DNA of 36,284 nucleotides from CAZYVA01 sp964650695 (GTDB taxonomy: Bacteria > Bacillota > Clostridia > Lachnospirales > Lachnospiraceae). Under the pieces are notes generated by a model, which was not told the origin of the DNA, did not search any database, and worked only from the letters and a program-made list of their open reading frames with translations. The stretch is from NCBI GenBank assembly GCA_964650695.1, contig CAZYVA010000010.1, forward strand, positions 1 to 36,284, in the 5' to 3' direction. Below, in pieces: positions 23,849 through 31,727 of this stretch. Position 1 is the stretch's first letter; each line of letters starts with the position of its first letter. Made by a program: the position numbers and the translations under genes.

Positions 23849-25522
23849 TCACGGCTGTACATCCATAATGATCGGCAGGATCATCGGCCTTCTCTTTGTC
23901 CTCCGCCAGATAAACTCATTCATCTTATCCCGTATCACCAGCTTAATCTTGCTCCAGTCCGCATTCCTTTGGTGCATCAGGCAATCTTCCACCGCATCGG
24001 TCAGCACCGACCGGGCTTCCTCCATCAACGCTTCCGATTCCCGCACATACACAAATCCACGGGATACAATATCCGGGCCTGCGAGAAGCTGGCTGCTTCC
24101 CCTTTCCAGCGTCAGCACTACGATCAAAATCCCATCCTCCGCCAGATGCTGGCGGTCGCGCAGGACAATATTCCCCACATCGCCAACGCCCAGGCCATCC
24201 ACCAGTATCTCCCCGGTCTGCACTTTATCTACAACTTCTGCTTTCTCATCATCCATCTCAAGCACATCACCGGAATGGATCAGGAAAATATTTTTCTTCG
24301 GGATCCCAAGGCTTTCCGCAATCCGCGCATTGGCGTTGCGGTGGCGGAACTCGCCGTGTACCGGGATCGCATACTTCGGCTTTACAAGAGAGTAAATCAG
24401 CTTTAACTCTTCCTGGCAGGCATGCCCTGAGACATGGGCATCCTGAAAAATGACATTCGCACCCTTTTCCGACAATTCATTGATGACCTTCGAGACCGAT
24501 TTTTCATTCCCCGGTATCGGGTTGGAACTGAAGATCACCGTATCGCCCGGCATGATCTCCACCTTCCGGTGCATGTTCGCTGCCATCCGGGAAAGGGCCG
24601 CCATCGACTCGCCCTGGCTGCCCGTCGTGATCAAGGTTGCTTTCTCCGGCGGGTAGTTTTTCAACTGGTCGGTCTCTATCAAAGTATCGTCCGGCACCTG
24701 CAAGTATCCAAGTTCCTTTGCGACCTGGATGATATTGACCATGCTGCGCCCTTCTACCACAACTTTCCGCTTGTACTTGCAGGCGGAATTGATGATCTGC
24801 TGCACCCGGTCAACATTGGACGCAAAGGTCGCAATGATGATCCGGGTATCCTGGTGTTCCGCAAAAATATGGTCGAACGTATTGCCTACGGTGCGCTCCG
24901 ACTGGGTAAACCCTGGCCGCTCCGCATTGGTGCTGTCGGACATCAGCGCCAGCACACCCTTTTTCCCAATCTCAGCAAACCGCTGCAAGTCTATCGCATC
25001 CCCGAACACCGGCGTATAATCGACCTTGAAGTCACCCGTGTGTATGACGGTCCCCGCCGGGGAATAGATCGCCAGGGCCGCAGCGTCCTGGATGCTGTGG
25101 TTCGTCTTGATGAACTCGATCCTGAACTGCCCCAGGTTAATGGACTGCCCATACTTCACCACTTTCCTTCTCGTCGTGCGCAGCAGGTTGTGCTCTGTAA
25201 ACTTCCTTTCGATAATCCCCATCGTAAGCTTGGTCGCGTAAATGGGAAGGTTGATCTCCCGGAGCACATAAGACAGCGCCCCGATATGGTCTTCATGCCC
25301 GTGGGTAATGACAAAACCTTTTACCTTTTGTATGTTATCCTTCAAATAAGTAATATCCGGGATAACAAGATCAATACCCAGCATATCATTTTCCGGGAAC
25401 GCCAGCCCGCAGTCCACAACAATAATACTGTCTTCGTATTCAAAGGCAGTAATATTCATCCCGATTTTTTCCAGGCCCCCCAGCGGAATGATACGCAATT
25501 TTCTGTTGTTCTTTTTTTTCAA
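23849..25522 (-). CDS. rnjA: Ribonuclease J
   Basis: 5'-3' exo- and endoribonuclease of the metallo-beta-lactamase / beta-CASP family, central to mRNA decay and rRNA maturation. 557 residues, usual length. His74, His76, Asp78 and His79 in VITHGHEDHIG bind two zinc ions. The MDSTNAE-like segment (LALMSDSTNAERPGFT), VHGEFRHRNAN and beta-CASP motifs follow; the C-terminal domain ends in a basic segment. It starts with TTG at 25522 (MKKKNNRKLR): GGAGG lies 7 nt upstream and no ATG is near. J1 versus J2 cannot be decided from this one gene; it is J1-like in length. It follows DUF1292 by 42 nt, in the mtaB-ireB-ruvX run. Confidence 0.95.
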   Translation of the reverse strand: MKKKNNRKLRIIPLGGLEKIGMNITAFEYEDSIIVVDCGLAFPENDMLGIDLVIPDITYLKDNIQKVKGFVITHGHEDHIGALSYVLREINLPIYATKLTMGIIERKFTEHNLLRTTRRKVVKYGQSINLGQFRIEFIKTNHSIQDAAALAIYSPAGTVIHTGDFKVDYTPVFGDAIDLQRFAEIGKKGVLALMSDSTNAERPGFTQSERTVGNTFDHIFAEHQDTRIIIATFASNVDRVQQIINSACKYKRKVVVEGRSMVNIIQVAKELGYLQVPDDTLIETDQLKNYPPEKATLITTGSQGESMAALSRMAANMHRKVEIMPGDTVIFSSNPIPGNEKSVSKVINELSEKGANVIFQDAHVSGHACQEELKLIYSLVKPKYAIPVHGEFRHRNANARIAESLGIPKKNIFLIHSGDVLEMDDEKAEVVDKVQTGEILVDGLGVGDVGNIVLRDRQHLAEDGILIVVLTLERGSSQLLAGPDIVSRGFVYVRESEALMEEARSVLTDAVEDCLMHQRNADWSKIKLVIRDKMNEFIWRRTKRRPMILPIIMDVQP

Positions 25523-25564
25523 TCCTACACCTCCATCGACAGGGCCTGCACCCGTTCATCTTCC

Positions 25565-25825
25565 TTAACGCTCAATATCCACATCATCCAACAGTTCCTC
25601 AAATACGTTTGAGATTGCAGCTAATTCCCCATCGTCCTCTACAAACTCATAAATACTGTCCGCCGAACCGGTGGATGAAATGTCCTTGAGGATCCAGCAC
25701 GGTGCATCCCCTTTTTCAGATTCCGTAACTAATATATAGGAAACTCCATTGATCCGTGTCTGCTCCAACACGTAAAACGAAGCCTCTTCGTGCATTTCTT
25801 CGGACTTAAAAGTGATCTTTTCCAT
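25565..25825 (-). CDS. yrzB: DUF1292 small acidic protein (YrzB-like)
   Basis: 86 residues, acidic (ends ELLDDVDIER), with the DUF1292 pattern MEKITFKSEEMHEEASFYVLEQTRINGVSYILVTE and ...EDDGELAAISNVFEELL. No function is established. The ireB-ruvX-DUF1292 order is the same as yrzL-yrrK-yrzB in Bacillus. Start 25825 is chosen by similarity and leaves 4 nt after the ruvX stop; a G-rich Shine-Dalgarno lies a little far upstream (about 13 nt). Confidence 0.85.
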   Translation of the reverse strand: MEKITFKSEEMHEEASFYVLEQTRINGVSYILVTESEKGDAPCWILKDISSTGSADSIYEFVEDDGELAAISNVFEELLDDVDIER

Positions 25826-25829
25826 CGCT

Positions 25830-26261
25830 TTACAGCTTTCCCCCCGAAAGTGAATCCAGATATCCTTGCAATATAAAAACTGCCGCAATTTTATCAATAT
25901 ACCGTTTGCGGTCCTCGCGCTTGACTTTATTTTCAATTAACGTCCGTTCTGCTGCCACCGTAGTCAGACGCTCGTCCCACATCACGACCTCAAGGCCGGT
26001 CCGCGTTCTCAGCATCTGACCGAACTCTATTGATTTTTCCGCCTGTTCCCCGATATCATTGTTCATATGCTTCGGAAGCCCCAGCACGATCCGTCCGACC
26101 TCGTACTCCCGGATCAGTTCGTCAATGCGTGCGCAGGTTTTCCGAAGCTTGTTCTCCTTTTGCCTGGTTATGGTCTCGATCCCCTGGGCGGTAATCAGTA
26201 GTGGGTCGCTGATTGCCACGCCAACGGTCTTCGAACCAAAATCCAGCCCCATGATCCTCAC
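25830..26261 (-). CDS. ruvX: RuvX/YqgF, RNase H-fold Holliday-junction resolvase-like protein
   Basis: 143 residues. RNase H-like fold with acidic residues in MGLDFGSKTVGVAISD, IVLGLPKHMNNDIG, VVMWDERLTTVAAERTL and YIDKIAAVFILQGYLD. YqgF-family enzymes cleave branched nucleic acids or trim pre-16S rRNA; both roles are reported for relatives. The start is probably GTG at 26261 (MRIMGLDFG); the preceding GTG at 26264 or an ATG at 26252 are alternatives. It starts 7 nt after the ireB stop, with a weak AAGG upstream. Confidence 0.9.
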   Translation of the reverse strand: MRIMGLDFGSKTVGVAISDPLLITAQGIETITRQKENKLRKTCARIDELIREYEVGRIVLGLPKHMNNDIGEQAEKSIEFGQMLRTRTGLEVVMWDERLTTVAAERTLIENKVKREDRKRYIDKIAAVFILQGYLDSLSGGKL

Positions 26262-26268
26262 CACGAGA

Positions 26269-26529
26269 TTACCAGCCTTGATGCTCAATATATGTCTTGA
26301 GCATCTCTTCCACAAGCTCGTCCCGCTCCATCTTCATGATCAGGCTTCTCGCGCTGTTATAGCTGGTGATATAAGTCGGATCCCCCGACATGATATACCC
26401 GACGATCTGGTTGACCGGGTTGTATCCTTTTTCACTCAATGCCTTGTATACAATCTCAAGGATATCTTTTGCTTCAATTTGCGGAGCGCTTTCAACCTGA
26501 AAAAATTGTGTGTTGCTTAAACTCCTCAT
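26269..26529 (-). CDS. ireB: IreB-family regulator (UPF0297)
   Basis: 86 residues. The motif KGYNPVNQIVGYIMSGDPTYITSYNSARSLI is the hallmark of the UPF0297/IreB family. In Enterococcus, IreB is a small phosphoprotein substrate of the Ser/Thr kinase IreK that tunes cephalosporin resistance. Here the N-terminal Thr/Ser candidates are in SLSNTQFFQVES. It has GAGG about 10 nt upstream and leads the ireB-ruvX-DUF1292 block. Confidence 0.93.
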   Translation of the reverse strand: MRSLSNTQFFQVESAPQIEAKDILEIVYKALSEKGYNPVNQIVGYIMSGDPTYITSYNSARSLIMKMERDELVEEMLKTYIEHQGW

Positions 26530-26586
26530 CTGCTCACGTCCTCTCGAAATACTTCTTTTTCATTCTAACCCAAAGTCTTTTAAAAT

Positions 26587-27870
26587 TCAATGCATTATTT
26601 GCCGTCGGTTTTGAATTTCTACGTTTATTAGCTGATTTTCCAGATTTTTTGTCGTTTTCTGTCCAATTTTCACATACTCCTTCGTATGTCCCACCTGATA
26701 AACGCCATCGTCCCTCTCTACGCGCTCCTCGACCAGCACCTCCTGCACCGTACCGACCAGGGCGTCCTCATATGCTTTTTTCTTTGTTTCATTCAATTCC
26801 AGGAGAAGCGCGCTGCGTTCCGCCTTGATCTTCTCCGGCACCTGTGGGCTCATGGCTGCCGCTTTCGTTCCTGCCCGCCTGGAATATTTAAATATATGCG
26901 TCTCATAAAAATCCATCCGGTCGATGAAAGCCCTCGACTTTGCGAACTCTTCCTGCGTCTCCCCTGGAAACCCTACGATAATATCGGTCGTCAACGCCGG
27001 GTTGCAAAAATATCTCCGCAGAAGCCGGCATTTTTCTTCGTATTCCTCTGCCGTATACCTGCGGTTCATCCGCGCCAGCGTCCCATTGCACCCGCTCTGC
27101 AGGGATAAATGGAAATGCGGGCAGATTTTCGGGAGCGCCGATAAGGTTTCCGCAAATTCTTCCGTGATGATCCGCGGCTCCAAAGAACTCAGCCGGATCC
27201 TCCGGATCCCCTCCACCTCATGCACCTTTAAAATCAAAGACAGCAGATCGCTCTGGATATCGGCCCCGTAAGAGCTCAGGTGGATCCCTGTCAGTACCAC
27301 TTCCTTATAACCATTGGCCGCCAGCCGCCTCACTTCCCGCAGCGCATCGTCCACCGTCCGGCTGCGCGCGCGCCCTCTGGCAAACGGAATGATGCAATAG
27401 GAACAGAACTGGTCGCACCCATCCTGCACCTTGATATAGGCGCGTGTATGCCCCACCGTCCGGCTAAGCCCTGCTTCTTCATACGTAAAGGTATGCCTGA
27501 CGTCGATCCTCGTATCGAGGACGCCGCGCTCATATTCCTCCAGGACACGGACAATCTCTTTTTTCCGGTTATTCCCCAGGATAATATCGACGCACTCATC
27601 CATCCCTGTTTCCATCTGCGCATAACAGCCTGCCGCCACAACAACTGCATGTGGGTTCCTTTTCCTGGCACGGTGCAGCATCTGCCGGGACTTCCGGTCC
27701 GCGATGCTCGTCACCGTACACGTATTGATGATATAGACGTCCGCTTCTTCCTCAAACGGGACAATCTCATACCCGTTTTCTTCCAGAAGGCCCTGCATCA
27801 CCTCCGTCTCATAGGCATTCACCTTGCATCCCAGATTGTGGAACGCCGCTTTTTTCCCCGCCATCTCCAT
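26587..27870 (-). CDS. mtaB: MtaB, tRNA t6A37 methylthiotransferase (MiaB-like radical SAM)
   Basis: Adds a methylthio group to t6A37 of tRNAs reading ANN codons. 427 residues: an N-terminal UPF0004 domain with cluster cysteines C15, C51 and C82; the radical-SAM triad in GCDQFCSYCIIPFARG (C152, C156, C159); then a C-terminal TRAM-like region. The opening KKAAFHNLGCKVNAYETE is the MtaB (YqeV) rather than MiaB form. The ATG at 27870 has AGAGGGGG immediately upstream. It leads a run of ireB-ruvX-DUF1292-rnjA. Its 5' region holds a structured element (27895-28020). Confidence 0.93.
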   Translation of the reverse strand: MEMAGKKAAFHNLGCKVNAYETEVMQGLLEENGYEIVPFEEEADVYIINTCTVTSIADRKSRQMLHRARKRNPHAVVVAAGCYAQMETGMDECVDIILGNNRKKEIVRVLEEYERGVLDTRIDVRHTFTYEEAGLSRTVGHTRAYIKVQDGCDQFCSYCIIPFARGRARSRTVDDALREVRRLAANGYKEVVLTGIHLSSYGADIQSDLLSLILKVHEVEGIRRIRLSSLEPRIITEEFAETLSALPKICPHFHLSLQSGCNGTLARMNRRYTAEEYEEKCRLLRRYFCNPALTTDIIVGFPGETQEEFAKSRAFIDRMDFYETHIFKYSRRAGTKAAAMSPQVPEKIKAERSALLLELNETKKKAYEDALVGTVQEVLVEERVERDDGVYQVGHTKEYVKIGQKTTKNLENQLINVEIQNRRQIMH

Positions 27871-27894
27871 CTGCCCCCTCTGAAGTGGATTTTG

Positions 27895-28020
27895 TGGCTA
27901 TTCACAGCCAGGAACCACCCCTTACAGCCTCAGACGTAGGACGCAAAGCGGCATATAGCCTTCAAAGAAGGCGGCCGGTGGCTTGTAGGGGGAGGAGCCG
28001 TGCATGGTAACCGATTTTTG
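27895..28020. other. Structured intergenic element of unknown type upstream of mtaB
   Basis: Four nested or adjacent pairings can be drawn: TGGCT (27895-27899) with AGCCA (27906-27910); a long imperfect helix joining 27915-27929 with 27980-27995; GCCTTC-AAA-GAAGGC (27958-27972); and CGGC near 27949-27952 with GCCG near 27974-27977. On the + strand it ends in CCGATTTTTG. It contains GGACGCAAAGC (27939-27949), a string also found in the c-di-GMP-I (GEMM) riboswitch core, but the rest of that consensus is missing. It could be a small RNA, a leader or an intergenic repeat. A 27-codon minus-strand frame (27922-28005) runs through it. Confidence 0.5.
27922..28005 (-). CDS. Possible 27-residue leader peptide upstream of mtaB (doubtful)
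   Basis: An ATG-to-TAA frame of 28 codons (MHGSSPYKPPAAFFEGYMPL then seven more residues) ends 51 nt before the mtaB start. An AGGAGG lies about 20 nt upstream of the ATG, too far for normal use. It overlaps the structured element completely, so it may be a by-product of RNA-level constraint. Confidence 0.2.
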   Translation of the reverse strand: MHGSSPYKPPAAFFEGYMPLCVLRLRL

Positions 28021-28040
28021 TTGTCCTCCTAAACTCCTTC

Positions 28041-28069
28041 TTGACTTTTTCCGCCTCCCCTTTTAATAT
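28041..28069 (+). promoter_or_regulatory. Sigma-A promoter of the HPr-like gene
   Basis: TTGACT (28041-28046), 17 nt, TAATAT (28064-28069), leaving a leader of about 28 nt before the ATG. Confidence 0.7.
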
Positions 28070-28102
28070 AGTTATGGAAAAAAGCAAAAAGGAGGGATAC
28101 TT

Positions 28103-28345
28103 ATGAAAACCGTAAAGATTTCATTAAACTCTATTGATAAAGTAAAATCTTTCGTAAATGATATTACAAAATTTGATTCTGATTTTGACCTTGTTTCCGG
28201 AAGATATGTGATCGACGCAAAATCCATCATGGGGATTTTCAGCCTGGACCTTTCCAAGTCCATTGATTTAAATATCCATGCCGGGGAAGCGGAAACAGAG
28301 GAAATCCTCAAAGTCTTGGACCCGTACCTTATCAAGCAGCCATGA
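28103..28345 (+). CDS. HPr-family protein lacking the phosphoryl-accepting histidine
   Basis: 80 residues with the HPr fold length. The segment AKSIMGIFSLDLSK aligns to the HPr regulatory-serine region (Ser41 here for Ser46). The catalytic His15 loop (normally GIHARPA) is absent: the matching place reads NSIDKVKSFVND. It cannot therefore carry phosphate in the PTS, but Ser41 could be phosphorylated by HPr kinase. This recalls Crh, which also lacks His15 and works with CcpA in catabolite control; Crh is an analogy, not a claim of orthology. AAGGAGGG lies 8 nt before the ATG. It is monocistronic with its own promoter and terminator. Confidence 0.85.
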   Translation: MKTVKISLNSIDKVKSFVNDITKFDSDFDLVSGRYVIDAKSIMGIFSLDLSKSIDLNIHAGEAETEEILKVLDPYLIKQP

Positions 28346-28382
28346 TTTTTAGCAATCGCTTTTGCAAAAGCAGCGGCCATAA

Positions 28383-28427
28383 CCCCCATGCCATGTTGCG
28401 GCATCGCCACGGCATGTAACCTGGGGG
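28383..28427. terminator. Hairpin between the HPr-like gene and thiI
   Basis: CCCCCATGCC (28383-28392) can pair with GGCATG (28411-28416) and then GGGGG (28423-28427) across a six-base bulge. It lies in the convergent gap and may serve transcription arriving from either side. There is no long T tract. Confidence 0.4.
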
Positions 28428-28436
28428 CTTACGAGA

Positions 28437-28470
28437 ACAGCTTTTTATTTATGAAAAGCTGTTTTTCGCT
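28437..28470 (+). terminator. Intrinsic terminator of the HPr-like gene
   Basis: ACAGCTTTT (28437-28445), eight-base loop, AAAAGCTGT (28454-28462), followed by TTTTCGCTTTT on the + strand. It overlaps the end of the convergent thiI gene. Confidence 0.75.
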
Positions 28471-29648
28471 TTTATATCCATCACTTCCACCGTGCCAAGC
28501 GCTTTTTGCATCAATCCTTCTTCCACGTCTGCAAGGTTTTTCTCCGATCTGCGGATAAACGCTACATTCGGTTTGGTCACCGGGTGCTTCGCCACGAAAA
28601 TCGTGCAGCAGTCCTCAAACGGCTGGATGGAAGTCTCATAAGTGCCGATCTTCAAAGCCATGTTTACGATCTCCTGTTTGTCAAACCCAATCACCGGCCG
28701 GTAAACCGGAAGCGTACACGCGTCGTTTGTCGCCGCGAGCCCCTGCATCGTCTGGGAGGCGACCTGCCCAAGGCTCTCCCCGGTGACAAGCCCAAGGCAG
28801 CCGTCCATCTTTGCAAAATGCTCCGCGATCCGCATCATATAACGGCGCATGATGACCGTCAATTCTTCATGCGGGCATTTTTCATAAATGGCAAGCTGGA
28901 TGTCGGTAAAATTCACCACATACAGCTTAACCGGCCCCGCATACCTTGCTACGATCCCAGCCAGATCCACGACTTTCTGTTTCGCGCGGTCGCTTGTATA
29001 CGGCGGCGCATGGAAATAAACCGCCTCAATGGCCGCGCCCCTTTTGGCAAGCATATAACCCGCCACCGGGCTGTCGATGCCTCCGGACAACAGGAGCATC
29101 GCTTTTCCATTTGTCCCTGCCGGCATCCCCCCTGCTCCTGGGATGGCCTGGGAATAGATATAAATCTCGCCGCGCACCTCAATATTTACCACCACATCCG
29201 GATGGTGGACGTCCACCCGGATGCCAGGAAACGCTTCCAGGATAGCCTCCCCCAAATCCCTGCTGATCTCCATCGAAGTTTTCGGGTATGTCTTTTTTGC
29301 CCTTCTCGTCTCCACCTTGAATGTAAAAAGGGTGTCCGGGTACATTTCCTCCATGTAAGACACAACATCCTTTTTCAACTGCCCGAATCCCCGATCCTCC
29401 AGGCGGACGGATGGGCAGATGCCCACCAGCCCAAAAACACGTTTCAGCCTCGCGACGGTTTCCTCGTAATCGTAATCCCCCGTGCAGTCCACATAAATCC
29501 GCGCCTGGTTTTTGTACACCTGGAAATCCCCGTCCGCGCCTTGCAGGGCATAGCGCACCTGCCTTACAAGCGCGTCCTCAAACAGGCGCTTGTTTTTCCC
29601 TTTCACGCCAATCTCTCCGTATTTCAATAAGAATGTATGGAATCTCAT
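28449..29648 (-). CDS. thiI: ThiI, tRNA 4-thiouridine synthase
   Basis: Makes s4U8 in tRNA by adenylating uridine and accepting sulphur from a cysteine desulfurase. 399 residues: an N-terminal ferredoxin-like plus THUMP domain (about 1-165, MRFHTFLLKYGEIGVKGKN), and a PP-loop ATP-binding domain with SGGIDSPVAGY at 188-198. There is no C-terminal rhodanese domain, the usual short Firmicute form, so thiamine-thiazole sulphur work is not implied. It lies 36 nt after nifS, which supplies the sulphur. Confidence 0.95.
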   Translation of the reverse strand: MRFHTFLLKYGEIGVKGKNKRLFEDALVRQVRYALQGADGDFQVYKNQARIYVDCTGDYDYEETVARLKRVFGLVGICPSVRLEDRGFGQLKKDVVSYMEEMYPDTLFTFKVETRRAKKTYPKTSMEISRDLGEAILEAFPGIRVDVHHPDVVVNIEVRGEIYIYSQAIPGAGGMPAGTNGKAMLLLSGGIDSPVAGYMLAKRGAAIEAVYFHAPPYTSDRAKQKVVDLAGIVARYAGPVKLYVVNFTDIQLAIYEKCPHEELTVIMRRYMMRIAEHFAKMDGCLGLVTGESLGQVASQTMQGLAATNDACTLPVYRPVIGFDKQEIVNMALKIGTYETSIQPFEDCCTIFVAKHPVTKPNVAFIRRSEKNLADVEEGLMQKALGTVEVMDIKAKNSFS

Positions 29649-29684
29649 ATGCTTCTCCTGTTTTGTGAATCGTAGCCTTGCGGC

Positions 29685-30845
29685 CTATTTCCTCCGGTAC
29701 TTACGCAGCGTCGGCACAAGCTCCTTCAAAGCTTCCAACGCCCCGTCGATCTCCGCTTCCGTCGTCATCTCAGACATACTGAAACGCAAGGTCGCGTCCA
29801 AAAACTCGCGGCTGGCGCCAATACCTTTCAAAACCCCGCTGACCTGCGGATGGTTGGACGCGCAGGCGGATCCCGAAGATACATAGATCCCCTTTTCCTC
29901 CAACGCGTGGAGCAGCACCTCGCTGCGGACGCCCGCAAAGCCCACGCTGATAATGTGCGGCGCGGACGCATCGTCCGAAAGCCCGTGGATGGTCACATGT
30001 TCGATCTCTGACACCCCTTTGATGAATCGCGCTTTCAAGCTCCGCATTTTCGCATTTTTCTCATCCATGCCGGTATAGATCATCTCGGCCGCAAGGCCCA
30101 GCCCCGCGATCCCAGGGACATTTTCCGTCCCGGAACGCATATCCTTCTGCTGGCCGCCCCCATATGCAATCGGTCTGATCTTCACCCGGCTGTCGATATA
30201 AAGCGCGCCCACACCTTTCGGGCCGTGGATTTTATGCCCGCTGACCGACACCATATCCACTTTCATGCGCTTCGGGTAAATCCAGTACTTCCCGAACCCC
30301 TGGACCGCGTCTGTGTGGAACAGTATTTCCCGGTTGTACGCCTTTACCAGGCTGGCAGCCTCGCTGACTGGCTGCACCGACCCCACCTCATTGTTGACGT
30401 ACATGATGGAAACGAGGATCGTCTCCCTACACAAAGCCTCTTTCAGTGCCTCCAGCTTGATCCGCCCATAACAGTCCACCGGAAGGTAGGTCACACGGAA
30501 CCCTTCTTCATCTTCCAGATGGCGCATCGTGTTGATAATGGCGGGGTGTTCAATGGCAGAGGTGATCAGATGGTTCCCTGCCCGTTTATTCGCCCTCGCC
30601 GCCCCAATCAGCGCCAGGTTGTCGCTCTCCGTCCCACCGGACGTGAAAACGATTTCTTTTCCCGGCACCTTGAGGAGCTTCGCCAGCCTTTCCCTGGATT
30701 CCCTTATATACCGCTCCGCTTCCACGCCTTTACGGTGCATGGAAGACGGATTGCCATAATCTTCACACATCACTTTGCGGACCAGATCCCCTACTTCACG
30801 GTAGCACTGTGTAGTAGCCGAATTATCTAAATAAATTTCCTTCAT
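29685..30845 (-). CDS. nifS: Cysteine desulfurase (NifS/IscS-like), sulphur donor for ThiI
   Basis: Removes sulphur from L-cysteine as an enzyme persulphide, using PLP. 386 residues from MKEIYLDNSATTQ. It has the PLP lysine 205 in SVSGHKIHGPKGVGAL, the substrate-binding GNPSSMHRKG, and the active-site loop SSGSACASNHP with Cys328. Start 30845 is chosen by similarity; a GTG-started extension reaching 30947 lacks support and overlaps rsmE. The Shine-Dalgarno is weak (GGAAAG). It sits between rsmE (98 nt upstream) and thiI (36 nt downstream), matching the desulfurase-thiI pairing of Firmicutes. Confidence 0.93.
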   Translation of the reverse strand: MKEIYLDNSATTQCYREVGDLVRKVMCEDYGNPSSMHRKGVEAERYIRESRERLAKLLKVPGKEIVFTSGGTESDNLALIGAARANKRAGNHLITSAIEHPAIINTMRHLEDEEGFRVTYLPVDCYGRIKLEALKEALCRETILVSIMYVNNEVGSVQPVSEAASLVKAYNREILFHTDAVQGFGKYWIYPKRMKVDMVSVSGHKIHGPKGVGALYIDSRVKIRPIAYGGGQQKDMRSGTENVPGIAGLGLAAEMIYTGMDEKNAKMRSLKARFIKGVSEIEHVTIHGLSDDASAPHIISVGFAGVRSEVLLHALEEKGIYVSSGSACASNHPQVSGVLKGIGASREFLDATLRFSMSEMTTEAEIDGALEALKELVPTLRKYRRK

Positions 30846-30943
30846 ACCATCACTTTCCATCTTCTTTTTTACTAAAATATGCGTTTTTTCTACATCGGTT
30901 ACTTCCCGCGTCATTATCGAAGATCCGGCATAGGAAGGGGCGG

Positions 30944-31696
30944 TCACGCCCCCTCTTTTTCCAGTTGGAACATCAGGACCGACAGGATGGCAAGCCCCGC
31001 CGTCTCTGTCCGCAGGATCCGACGCCCCAGCGTAATCTCGCAGGCGCCTTCGCGCAGCGCTGCTTCCACCTCTTCCTTTTCAAACCCGCCTTCCGGCCCG
31101 ATAAAGACGCCCACCGACTGCCCTGGCCGTATCTTTCCCAGCATTTGCTTTGTCCGCGCCATATCTTCCGCCAGCTCATAGGGAATCAGCACAACATCCA
31201 GCTTCCTGGCCTGTTCCAACGCTTTCGCAAAATCCACAACCTCCGACACTGCCGGCACGATCCCTCTGCCTGACTGCTTGGCCGCGCTTTTTGCGATTTC
31301 CTGCCAGCGGCGTATCTTTTTCCCTGCCCTTTCCGGGGTCAGCCAAACGACCGACCGCCGGGCCGATACCGGCACGATCCGCGCCACGCCCAGCTCCACG
31401 GCTTTCTGCACGATAAACTCCATCTTATCCTTCTTTGGCAGCCCCTGGAACAAAACAATCCGGGAGGCCAGCTCCCTGTCCTGTTCCAGGATCTCCAAAA
31501 TCCCCAGTACCGCCTCCCTGCCATCCTCGCTGTAATGGCGGATCCTGCAAAGATACCGGCAATTATTCCCATTGCTGACCGTTACCTGCTCCCCCGGACG
31601 CATCCGGAGCGCCTTTTTCATATGGTTCACATCCGAACCTAAAATCACAATCTCCTCTTTCCCCACCTGTGAAGGCGGCACAAAAAAATGCTGCAT
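30944..31696 (-). CDS. rsmE: RsmE, 16S rRNA m3U1498 methyltransferase
   Basis: 250 residues of the SPOUT-class trefoil-knot family: an N-terminal PUA-like domain (MQHFFVPPSQVGKEEIVILG), then a knot with GVFIGPEGGFEKEEVEAALREG and TLGRRILRTETAGLAILSVL, the SAM-binding segments. It methylates U1498 of 16S rRNA in the assembled 30S subunit. Start 31696 has AGGAG about 9 nt upstream. It follows prmA by 31 nt, the standard pairing. Confidence 0.95.
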   Translation of the reverse strand: MQHFFVPPSQVGKEEIVILGSDVNHMKKALRMRPGEQVTVSNGNNCRYLCRIRHYSEDGREAVLGILEILEQDRELASRIVLFQGLPKKDKMEFIVQKAVELGVARIVPVSARRSVVWLTPERAGKKIRRWQEIAKSAAKQSGRGIVPAVSEVVDFAKALEQARKLDVVLIPYELAEDMARTKQMLGKIRPGQSVGVFIGPEGGFEKEEVEAALREGACEITLGRRILRTETAGLAILSVLMFQLEKEGA

Positions 31697-31727
31697 CACT
31701 TCCACTCCTGATTATCGTTCCCACCTA

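Noticed and set aside
27900..28020. A genuine c-di-GMP-I riboswitch
   Set aside because: Only the GGACGCAAAGC string fits. The GCAAACC strand, the GNRA tetraloop hairpin before it and the closing GGTTRCC-type strand in the right place are missing.
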